Positions 51,908-62,627 of a DNA stretch of 64,000 nt are shown in pieces (positions within the stretch are counted from its first letter, which is position 1; each line of letters opens with the position of its first letter). The notes beneath the pieces are model-generated. The model worked only from the letters and a program-made list of their open reading frames with translations, ran no database searches and was not told the DNA's origin. The stretch spans positions 62,001 through 126,000 of the forward strand of contig JAOWBW010001634.1 of assembly GCA_026119855.1 (NCBI GenBank). The letters are read 5' to 3'. This stretch comes from Campanula takesimana (lineage: Eukaryota > Streptophyta > Magnoliopsida > Asterales > Campanulaceae). A program made the translations under genes and the position numbers.

Positions 51908-53933
51908 TGTTTTGATCAAGAACTCATAATATGTAGGATTAAAGAAACTTACCCTTGTAGATCGAAATATGAAACCTTTGAATTAGATGCGAAGAATAAC
52001 ACCCTCTACCGGTGATCCACACGTCGAATGGATTCAAGAACGTTTCTTGACTTGACTACTAGGTCCTTCGGATTGAAAAAATTGATGAAGAATGATTCTT
52101 CAATTGCTCCTTTTGATTATTATAGTTGATGATTCAGAATAATCAAATTCAATAATCCTAGTGTAGTATGTGTATTTTCTCTCTCAAATAAAGAAGTTAT
52201 TATTTTCACAAATCAACGTTATGAGACTAAATCCCGGCTGCATACATTATATACTAGAGGTCTCCAAGACCCTTTAGGTTTTAGGTCTTCTTGTCCAACA
52301 AGGAAAAACCCAAAATAAACTGTAGTTCGCCGCACCGACCGTACTGCTCCCATGAAGCCGTATGGACCCAGTTCCGTACTGCCTCATTTTTTCGTTCCTT
52401 TTAATTATTCGTTCTGTGTGTGTGACCTAAAAGGATTATACTATGTTGGCAACGAGTCCGAACCATTCAGATCTCGTATGTCATAAGCGGACTCTAGCAA
52501 ACCATTATGACTACCCAAATTGTATAACTTTGAAATTCAAAGTTTCCTAAATAAAACATATCACAATCCCTTTGTCCACGATCTCATTGAGCGTATATCA
52601 GTGTTCTAAAAATCAGCCTAGGCGGCGCCTAGGCGCTGGGCGGTGACCTTCCGCCGCGATTTCCTTCAAATCGCTGCAATTTTGCGTTAGGCGAGCTCGG
52701 TGGCACTGGGCAGCTCTAGGCGGAGTTGGGTGGCGCTAGGCGGAGCTAGGCGGAGCGTTGCAGCGTGGCGGTTAAGCGAGAGTGGTGGTGTGACGGTTGA
52801 TCGAGAAAGAGAAAGGGACAAAAGAGAACGGAAAACGAAAAGAGAAAGGGAGAAAAGAGAACGATGATGGAGGCGCTGGCAGAAAACAGAGAAAGAGATA
52901 GGGTTTCTCAAAGAGAAAGAAAAGAGTATAAATGACCTAATGAGGGAAAGTGTTTGGTTTATGTGTAATGGGCTTCTTGGGTGAATGGGCCTTTAGGCTA
53001 TTTTGAGTAAATAGACCAATTGTTGAACAATAAACATATGAATGGGATAGCTTTTTCGTATGTGTGCTGTCAATTTTACTATTATTGATCATTTTTTTTC
53101 TTAATTCATTAACCTGTCCAATAATAATAGTTACAAAAATTAAATATCAAAAACAAAGTAAAGTGCAAGAGTAGTGATATGATAATATTTGTAATTTATG
53201 TGTAAATCCTAGGCCCCGCCTAAGTCCCTAGGCGCTAGGCCCGGCTCCGCCGCCTAGCATCCGCCTAGCGATTTTTAGAACACTGGCGTATATCATGGTC
53301 TATGGTCTATGGTCAACTTAGAATGCCCAATAATTTTCTCGATTCCAAATATATTTATAAAAAAAATGACATTGAACGTATCAATTCATTTGAGCACGGC
53401 CATTCATTTGATCACGGCCATGCATTTCATCAATATTATTCGTCGAGGGGCCCAAGCTTGACACCTCTCACGAAGAGGGAAAAATTCCATCTTGACTTAT
53501 TACACTTCCCTACATAGCTTCGATCATGCTGAGCATATCCTTTATGATTACTTGGTTAAGAGTAACGTTTGAATATGTCAAACATGATTTCCATTATGTG
53601 GAAGATCATAATAATATCAAGTCTTATGATTCTAATGATAGCTATTATGAGATTTAATAATGACATTTGACCATGACATAAATCTTAGAGGTAGGTCATG
53701 TCCAGTACCTTGTTCACCAACAAGTACCCATAAGTTTAATTTGTATCTCATATACATAATCATTACATGATCATCTAATTAAACATATACTAGTCCTTCA
53801 TAAGTACTGGGGACGGGGATTATTATAACAAAACATGTAACAACAAATAATAATCTATAACATCTCTTTATATAATGAATAAATGATAACATAATAACGT
53901 TTAAACAACGTGCCTAGGGCATATACGCCAACA
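51908..53933 (-). repeat. 3' LTR of outer copia element, with hAT-like MITE inside
   Basis: On the minus strand it begins TGTTGGCGTATATGCCC after PPT-like ccaagtgggagat. The far end (TGATCAAAACA) is inferred from TG/CA ends only. About 1.33 kb without the MITE. GC-rich words occur at 52329-52383 and a TATA-like tagtatataatg at 52245-52257. Confidence 0.65.
52599..53285. mobile_element. hAT-type MITE
   Basis: Terminal inverted repeat CAGTGTTCTAAAAATC with GC-rich inner arms built of cctaggcg words, and an 8-bp target duplication gcgtatat (52591-52598, 53286-53293). 687 bp. A 74-codon minus frame inside is a by-product of the repeat. Confidence 0.9.
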
Positions 53934-54135
53934 ATCTCCCACTTGGTCCAGTTAATGTATCTAATACCCATAGACCTAACATGACCATCATGATTAGCTT
54001 GTGGAAGTCCATTTTTTAGCGGATAAGCTGTGTTATCATCAGTTGGTACTCTGCATATCTTTATGTCCTCTCTCTCTACGATTTCTCGAATGAGATGAAT
54101 TTGCCTAAGTATGTGTTTGGATCTTTGATGCTTTC
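53934..54135 (-). pseudogene. End of copia RNase H / Pol C-terminus (outer element)
   Basis: Reads HQRSKHILRQIHLIREIVER then EDIKICRVPTDDNTAYPLKN and DGHVRSMGIRYINW, the typical end of a long-LTR copia Pol. It runs to the PPT gtgggagat and the LTR. Confidence 0.85.
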
Positions 54136-55711
54136 TGTTGGGTTTTGATGGTCCTTGCATAGCAGAAACGGCAACATAAAATCAACAAAACCTAAAATCA
54201 ACAAAACCCTGGAGCCCATAGATCTATTCATGATGATTAAATTAATAAGAAGATGAATTTAGAATACTAACCGTAGTTGTGCGTTTAAAATTTTCGGATC
54301 ATCAAATCTTCAAGTCTTCAAGCTTTAGATTTGATCTCCTCGTTCTTCACGTTCTTCGGATCACGATCACAGGAACATGAACTTGAGATGCTAAAGCTAG
54401 CATCCTTTATGTGTATCCACATGCGAACGAATATCTAGAACAATTCTAGATCCGGACTACAAGATCAAATCATTAGAAAACACATTTTTCTAATATTCAA
54501 AGGCTATATGAATTTTGGTGTTCTTGAGCTTTTGATTATCAATCTTGGCTCAAGAATATGTTTCTCAAACATATGTATTACCCTTGAATAATGGCTGGTG
54601 AAAGAGGATTATTATATTCTCTAAAATCCTTAACCCTTAAGGACCTTTGAGACCTAATCCCGTCACCCTAATTATTCTGCTGTAAATCTGGCCCAGACAC
54701 TCTGGCACGGTCATGCTCACAAACTGGCACGGTCATGCTAAAGGGTGCGTTTGTTCATAACATTCTGGCACGGTCGTGCTCACAAATCGTCACGGTCGTG
54801 CTCACAAATCGTCACGGTCGTGCTCACAAATCGGTACGGTCGTGCTCACAAATCGGCACAGTCGTGCCCACCAAATATTCAGCCTTTTGCCTTTTAACAA
54901 TTCGTTCCTTTGTGTGTGACTCCATATGATTTTATTAAGATGGTAATAAGTCCAACCAAGGTCAAACTCATAAATCATGTGCGGATTCTAGCAAGCCATC
55001 ATGATTACCCAATTAATATAACTTAACGAAGTTCGTTTATCCTCATAAAACATATCACAATCCTTTTATCATGCGATATCATATTGAACATAAGTCATGG
55101 TCCACGTCAGCTTATATTGTTCAATGCTTTCTCGATCTCGAGTAGATTGATATGAGCAAATGACATTGAACACATCAATTCATTTGGGTATGGACATATA
55201 CTATCATCAATCTCACCATTCGAGTGGCCAAAGCAGATATCTCTCTTGAGGGAGGGACAAATCCAATCTTGACTTATCATTCTTCCCTACAAGAATCCGA
55301 TTATGCCAATCATAGCCTTTATCATTACCTGGTTAAGGGTAGCGGTTGACTATGTCAAACATAACGTTCATCATGTGGAAGACCATGATAATATCAGGTC
55401 TAAGGATATCAAATGATATAACTATATGAGATTTAATTATGACATTTGACCATGACATAAATCTTATAGGTGGGTCAAGTCCAGTACTTGTTCACTAACA
55501 GGTACCCATAAGTTCAATTTGTATCACATACACATGATCATTACATGATCATCGATTAAACTTGTACTAGTTCTTAATAAGTACTAGGGATGTGGATTAT
55601 TATAATAAACATGTCAAACATATAATAATCCAAGGTTGTTATCTCTATAACAAATGAGAATATGACATAACGCAAGGCCTTTCTCAAGGGCCTAGGGCAT
55701 AATCTCCAACA
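54136..55711 (-). repeat. 3' LTR of inner copia element
   Basis: 1,576 bp. 54700-54870 is a cluster of ggcacggtcgtgctcacaaa words with a 22-bp period in its centre. TATA-like gagaatataataatc at 54607-54621 (minus strand). Confidence 0.9.
54700..54870. repeat. 22-bp array of near-palindromic words in LTR
   Basis: Word gcacggtcgtgc (5-base arms around GT) followed by tcacaaatc. About seven copies, five in strict 22-bp tandem. The partner LTR has about three (61360-61455) because a segment of about 190 bp is missing there. Confidence 0.88.
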
Positions 55712-57250
55712 ATCTCCCACTTTCACTAGGCCCAATTAATGTGTATCCAATACCATTGAGCTTAGGTTATGACCATCATAACAGCATGTGGAGGATCTTA
55801 TGTTGGAAGATTATCCTTGTTAACATCATAAAGTATTTTGCATATTTTGACATCTCCCATGTAAACGATTTCTCGTAGAGATGGAAACATCTGAGTGTGT
55901 GTTTGGATCACAGTTGAGTCCTTGGCACCTTAGCTTGTGCAATAACCATTATTTCACAAAAAGGTCCATATGATTAGTAGCACTAAAAACGATTTCTAGT
56001 TTTACTAATAACATCTATATTCAAACAACTCCCTTAGTTACAACTTATGTAACTAAATACTCAATTTTATTCGTAGAATAATTTATGGTGTATTTGTTTG
56101 GAACCATTCCAACTAATAGCACTTACTTTAAATTTATGTTTATAATGCGATCTTTAATTATCATTGTCGATGTGGAAGCATGCATCTATGTAACCATTTA
56201 CTAGATCATCTTCTATTCCAACAAGCATCAAGAATACATCATTAGTTCTTCTCAACTACATAAGGATATTCTTAATTACTCTCTAGTGACTTTCACTAGG
56301 ATATGATTAGTATGTTCTCATCATACTCCAAATATACGAGTTATCCCATCTAAGTACATAATATGACATGCATGATAGATCCAATTGCCGAAGCATTTGG
56401 AATCCTAATCATGTATTCTTGTTCATTAGTCTTCCAATAAGACTAAGTCTTGCCAAGAACATTGTCATTAGACAACTTTGCAAGTTCTTCTCCAAGAGTC
56501 TTGCATACTGAACAATTCAGTACTTTGTCTTTATAAGTACTTTGACACAGACCAATCAACTTCCTAGGTCTATATCAATAGATATTAATTCCAAGGATGT
56601 AAGCGGCTTCATCTTAAGTCTTTTATTAAGAAACTCTTTCAAATGAACTATATGTCAACCACATATATAAGACTAGGAATAAGACTATGCTCCCACTAAT
56701 TTTCTAGCAAACACAAGTGTCATCTTTGATGAATTTCAAACGCTTTGAACACTTCATCAAAATGAATATTTCAACTCCAAGAAGCTTGCTTCAATCCATC
56801 ACATGGATTTCTGCAACTTACATACTTTATTAGAATTTTCTAGATTATCAAAACCTTTAGGTTGTATCCAATCATCCTTAAGTGAGTTCCTATTAAGGAA
56901 CGCTGTTTTGACATCCATTTTTCAAATTTCATATTCCAAATATGAAGATATGACAATGAGAATTCTAATATCTTAAAGCATGACTACGAGTGAAAATGTT
57001 TCATCATAGTCAAAATATGAGTCAACATTTTCACATTTTGTCTTGCTTAATTCGTATGTTCCTTGCTACCCATGTTAGCTTTCTCCAAGAAAACTTAATT
57101 CCATCCTTTGGTTTTTACACCTTAGGTTAAAATGGTCTAGTTCCAAACATGACTATTGTATATGGATTGCCTTTTAGATTCTATGACTCTAAGTCATTAA
57201 TCTAAATATGGAGCGAACATTGCATTTTGATAGGTGGTAAATATGTCATT
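55712..57250 (-). pseudogene. Decayed copia RT and RNase H (inner element)
   Basis: Minus-strand traces: DYDETFS near 57005-57025, MDVKTAFLN near 56900-56920 (RT), and the Pol end REIVYMGDVKICKIL near 55840-55890. Many stops. PPT gtgaaagtgggagat at 55712-55726. Confidence 0.7.
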
Positions 57251-60200
57251 CTCGATGAACTTCACCTTAATACTTTCTATTACGAGAAATCTAATATTTC
57301 TTGTTATAGATTGTATCCTATCATATATGCAAGTAACTTGTGTAAGTTGAACGGATTTTCACAACTCCTTGTGAAAGTTTGTTCAATTTTCATCTAAGGT
57401 TCTATGTTATTTTCTAGGTCTCGAACCATTCAAGATATATTTTACTCCCACGGGTTCTTTTAGAGATAAACAATTTATCTAGAAAAGTACTATTACCAAC
57501 AAATAATTTATTTCTTAAAAGTAAAATAATATCCTCAAGTTTCCTTAGGATATCCCATGAAATTTCATTTATTAGATTTAAGTGTGAGCTTGTCCTAGAC
57601 AAGTCCTTTCCAAAAGGTCTCACTTTTTAAATCTACATGAAAGACAAACCAATTTTTCTTTCATTCTATTTCACATATGGTACCTTTGAACCTATTTTGA
57701 TGGAACTCAAATTAGTGTAATTATAGCGGTTTCCAAATGTATAACCCCAAAATAAATAATGGAAGATCAATTTGACTTTTATCATCTAATGAACCATATC
57801 CAATAAGGTTCTATACCTTCATTTAGGAACATCATTCCAAAATGGTGTTCTTGATGGAGTTAATTGTGCAACAATTTCACAACCTTAAAGATGATTGTCA
57901 AATACTTGGTTTAAGTATTCATCATCTTGATCAAATCGGAATCTTTGAATAGTTTTACCAAGTAGTACCAAAATCCTCTTTTAGCATTGCTACTTAATGA
58001 GCCATATACATCGACATGTATTAGGCCTTATAAGATATTAGCCTTTTACTATTCCTAGTAAAAGATGTCTTGGTCAAAGTAAATAAGATTTGCATATATC
58101 ACATGATTCAAAATCATATGACTTTAAAACTCCGTCCCATGGAATTTTAGATATGCGTTTCTCATTTATTTGTTCTAAACAATAATCCTTAATAATTTAA
58201 TTATTTATGTTATAACCTTATTTATTATTTTGTTATTTAAGATTTAGGATATAAGATTTATTTATATGATTTAACAGTACGATAAAGAAAATCATGATAA
58301 ATAAAACATTTTTCTTATTCTCAATAAGAAATAAATATCCTTCACTATATTAAAAGGAAAATAAAATAATGTCCTCTTCTTAATGAGTAAAGTCACTTCA
58401 TAAGTGTTCTACGAACAATGTTGCAACTCTTGCATCATTACCATTCGTAGATTAACTTTATCTCTCATAAGTAGTCTTTCTATTTATTAATTGTTGCACA
58501 TTTATATAAATGTGAGATCTGCATCTGGTATCCAATACCCAATAATTAAAAGTAGAAAGAAATCTTATAACATAAATGTCTGAAGTGGTAGTCTTACTAC
58601 CATTCACTTTCTTTGATCATCCAAAATTTTGATTGCAATTTTAAATGGTAAATCCAATTGCCATACTACAAAATTGCATTATTTAGAGTTATAATTTTAA
58701 CCACAATTATTTCCTTTAGGTTTGACAACATTTGTCTTACCTTTATCTTTTAATCCTCTTTCCTTTTAGAAATTCATGAAGTCAAAAGTCAATTTTTTGA
58801 CTTAGATCATCATCTTTCCGTACTAATGTTTAAAATCTTGAGCACAAACTGTACGGCCGAAACTAAGCCAAAACGCATCCACATTTCCATACATCATTCA
58901 GAAACTTAGAGAACAGTCCATACAGCCGAAACTAAGCCAAAAAGGCATCCACATTTCTGTATGGATCTGCAGTCTGTTTCTAAATTCTATGTCTCATCTA
59001 TTTTACTGATTTCAGCAATCCTGAACAATTCTGGATTCTAATTTCAGTTATCCTAAATTCTGAATTGACATCACTTTTCAGGAAACACGGTTTCGAAAAC
59101 CAGCCATCTGAAACTAGATTCAATCCCTGATTCAATTTTGAACATCACTTGCTCGGTCGAGTCTTAAGACCGGCTCGGCCGTGCACCAAGAAAAGTAGAT
59201 TTTAAATTTCCAAAATTTATCCTAGAATTGCTTTCCTTGATTCAATAAGGATTTGGTGTTCATGGTGATCCAATCATCATGATCATCAAAACCAAGAGTA
59301 AACAATTTATTCATGAATCTAAGATCAACAACAAGTTAATCAAATTAAATTTTGATGACCCTAAGGAACATATTAATCAAATTAATATTGCAATTTAGGT
59401 TAATTAGGATTATTAAGAATGTATAATTTTCGTTCTTGCTTTAGAACAATTCTTAAGCTCATGATCATATCAAAAAAATTAATATTCTTCTCTTTAACTT
59501 TGTCGTTTTAAAGAACATATCGTAATAACAAACATAATTAAAGTTTAAGATAATATTCTACATAAATATGCAAATAAATATACACCTATATTTCGTACCC
59601 ATCATTTAAGAGATAAATATTGTATTTCATAAATACTCCCACTAAATTATATCACCTTCATATACAACAATTGTATAATATAATTTATGTAGTCTAAGAT
59701 CCATATTTCACCCAATTTTGAGTCGGCTAGGGAACAACTGCACAAAACTAAGTTATTTAGGCAGATAACTCTTATCAATCATATCATATATGACTCTTAG
59801 TTCTTTTATGAGATTATTTAGACATCATATGTCAAACATGTTTTAATCACATCTTGTGCCTTAGGCCCATATCTGTTTTGATAGCCTAATTAAGTCAAAC
59901 CACGTTAAACGTATAGGAAACTCTGATTCACTCATCTTACTCATACACTGATAGAATCAATGCACCTCACTAGGGCATAGCCAGCATAAAACTACCCGAT
60001 GTACTCACAAGTGTTTTAATAATGGATTGACACATGACTTAATTTTTTCAAGAAGGTTCTTTCATATAGCAACGCGCATAACAAAGGTATAATTAATCAA
60101 ATTAATTAATGAACGGATACTATGTTAATATAATTATGAATTTGAGATTTTCATAGAGTCCTACTCTAGGTATAATACATATTGAATAATGAATTCTTTA

Positions 60201-60290
60201 ATAGAGTCGAACTCTATTAAGAATACATTACTTCATAGAATCCAATTCCATGAACAATACGTATTCTACAATGCATCTCCAAGTCTGAAA
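57251..60290. other. Decayed gag/protease/integrase part of inner copia element
   Basis: By position this should hold integrase, protease and gag, but no motif can be read with confidence. Two near-copies of gccgaaactaagccaaaa occur at 58857 and 58925, and cggtcgagtcttaagaccgg (a near-palindrome) lies at 59157-59176. Confidence 0.4.
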
Positions 60291-60295
60291 AACAC

Positions 60296-60480
60296 CAATT
60301 CATAAATCTGCACTGCATGCGAACTGCACGAAAAATCTGCACGAATTCGTGCATTGCATGCGAACTTCACGAAAATTATGCACAAAATTCAGGACTGCAC
60401 GTAACTGCATGAAAATTCTGGACGAAAATTCTGCACAAAAACGTGTATTGCATGTGAACTGCACGAACGCAATTTATCAA
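60296..60480. repeat. Leader with tgcacgaa/gcatgcgaact words
   Basis: Just inside the PBS of the inner copia element. Many short words (ctgcacgaa, tgcatgcgaact, aaaattctg) are shuffled, including the perfect 14-bp palindrome gcacgaattcgtgc (60339-60352). Confidence 0.7.
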
Positions 60481-60800
60481 ATCCTGATCCATTAAGGATT
60501 CAACTATTTATGATAATAAAATTATCATAAACATCAAACCCCAAGAACAAAGAATTTGTTCTTCAAGATCAAGAATCATCAATTCAATAATCCAATTAAA
60601 GAGATTGATGATCCGATAAATAGATTAATCATATTAATCATGCATCTTGAAAACCTTGTTCATAATCATAATATATCGTATACAATTGTTTCCCTAAACA
60701 ACTCACATAAATCCCTTATTCAAAATTCACATCATGCTAGATCATATAATCAAATCATATATTTAACATGATAATATTAAAATAACCAGGCATGAACGGG

Positions 60801-60813
60801 GCTTTGTTACCAC
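60801..60813 (-). other. Primer-binding site of inner copia element (mutated)
   Basis: The reverse complement of 60799-60815 reads ttgtggtaacaaagccc, comparable to the usual tggtatcagagcc form. Confidence 0.6.
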
Positions 60814-62199
60814 AATTGGGTTTTGAGGGTCCTTGCGCAGCAGAAACGGCAACAAAAATCAACAAAGCCCTAGAGCCCATGGATCCATTCATGATGATTA
60901 AAATAATAAGAAGATGAATTTAGAATACTAACGGTAGTTGTGCGTTTAAAATTTTCGGATCATCAAATCTTCAAGTCTTCAAGCTTTAGATTTGATCTCC
61001 TCGTTCTTCGCGTTCTTTGGATCACGATCACAGGAACACGAACTTGAGATGATAAAGCTAGCATCCTCTATGTGTATCCACACGCGAATGAATATCTAAA
61101 ACAATTCTAGATCCGGACTGCTAGATCCAATAATTAGAAAACACATTTTTCTAATATTCAAAGGCTATATAAATTTGGTGTTCTTAAGCTTTTGATTCTC
61201 AATTTTGGCTCAAGAATAGGTTTCTCAAACATATGTATTACCCTTGAATAATGGCTGGTGAAAGAGGATTATTTATTCTCTAAAATCCTTAACCCTTAAG
61301 GACCTTTGAGACCTAATCCTGTCACCCTAATTATTCTGCTGTAAATCTGGCCCAGACACTCTGGCACGGTCGTGCTCACAAACTGGAACGGTCGTGCTAA
61401 AGGGTGCGTTTGTTCATAACATTCTGGCACGGTCGTGCTCACAAATTGGCACGAGCGGACTCTAGCAAGCCATCATGATTACCCAATTAATATAACTTAA
61501 CGAAGTTCATTTGTCCTCATAGAATATATCACAATCCTTTTGTCACGCGATATCATATTGAACATAATTCATGGTCCACGTCAACTTATATTGTTCAATG
61601 ATTTCTCGATCCCGGGTAGATTGATATGAGCAAATGACATTGAACACATCAATTCATTTGGGTATGGCCATACACTATCATCAATCTCACCCTTCGAGTA
61701 GCCGAAGAAGATATCTCTCTTAAGGGAGGGACAAATCCCATCTTGACTTATCATTCTTCCCTACAAGAATCCAATTATGCCAATCATAGCCTTTATCACT
61801 ACCTGGTTAAGGGTAGCGGTTGACTATGTCAAACATAACATGATAATCTCAAGTCTAAGGATATCAAATGATATAACTATATGAGATTTAATTATGACAT
61901 TTGACCATGACATAAATCTCATAGGTGGGTCAAGTCCAGTACTCGTTCACCAATAGGTACCCATAAGTTCAATTTGTATCACATACATATGATCATTACA
62001 TGATCATCGATTAAACTTATACTAGTTCTTCATAAGTACTAGGGGACAGGGATTATTATAATAAACATATCAAACATATAATAATCCAAGGTTGTTATCT
62101 CCATAATAAATGAGAACATGACATAACGCAAGGCCTTTCTCTAAGGAACATGACATAACGCAAGGCCTTTCTCTAGGGCCTAGGGCATAGTCTCCAACA
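60814..62199 (-). repeat. 5' LTR of inner copia element
   Basis: 1,386 bp, matching 54136-55711. It has a deletion of about 190 bp at about 61452 and a tandem duplication of about 34 bp (aacatgacataacgcaaggc...) at 62116-62172. Confidence 0.88.
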
Positions 62200-62204
62200 C
62201 TTTC

Positions 62205-62627
62205 TTGGTTCCTTTTCTTGAGCAGTAGCACCATTGTCACAATAAATATCTATTGGATTAACAATGCTAGAAACCAGATCTAAACAGCCTCTTTAGCAAC
62301 ATCTGATGCAACTAAATACTCAGCTTCTATTTTAGAATCATCTACCTTACTCTGCTTAGAACTCTTCCAGCTTACATCACCACCGTTTAGCATAAACACA
62401 AAACCAGATTGCAATCTATAATCATCCTTGTCAGTTTGGAAGCTTGCATTTTTGTAACCCCTTACAAAAAGATCATCTTCCAAACCTCCGTATATCAAGA
62501 ACGAGTCTTTAGTCCTTCTCAAGTATTTAAGAATCGTCTTGACAGCTACCCATGGACTCTCACCAGGATATGATTGGTATCTGATCGTCATGCTTAAAGC
62601 ATAAGAGACATTCGGTCTAGTACATAT
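62205..62627 (-). pseudogene. copia RNase H of outer element
   Basis: Reads RPNVSYALSMTIRYQSYPGE, VKTILKYLRRTKDSFLIYGG, then SGFVFMLNGGDVSWKSSKQS and SKIEAEYLVASDVAKEAV with the catalytic E of AEY. A stop and loss of a WIRKFI-like segment follow before IVNPIDIYCDN near 62255. It is truncated at 62627 by the next LTR; the Met-Ala-Tyr-Ser residues in front of it belong to that LTR. Confidence 0.88.

Larger units (their letters stand above)
54136..62199 (-). mobile_element. Inner Ty1/copia element, full length, decayed
   Basis: 8.06 kb, perfect 5-bp duplication ctttc (54131-54135, 62200-62204). LTRs are 54136-55711 and about 60814-62199, with a PPT next to the left LTR and a PBS next to the right one, so it is read on the minus strand. 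The 5.1 kb interior has no long frame but keeps traces of RT and RNase H. The family is the same as or close to the outer element and the one at 62628 (LTR start TGTTGGAGAxTATGCC). Confidence 0.9.
51908..62627 (-). mobile_element. Outer Ty1/copia element, 3' part, split by two insertions
   Basis: The 3' LTR (51908-53933), polypurine tract and RNase H end (53934-54135) are separated from the rest of RNase H (62205-62627) by the inner copia element. The sequence is cut again at 62627 by a third element. Joining the flanks of the inner element restores the order of the copia RNase H end, with ctttc duplicated. Confidence 0.85.

Noticed and set aside
54700..54870. CRISPR-like spacing of repeated palindromic words
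   Set aside because: The units are direct tandem copies without unique spacers, inside a plant LTR; not a CRISPR array.
54735..54929. 64-codon frame of repeated GRAHKSV
   Set aside because: Translation of the 22-bp LTR word array.
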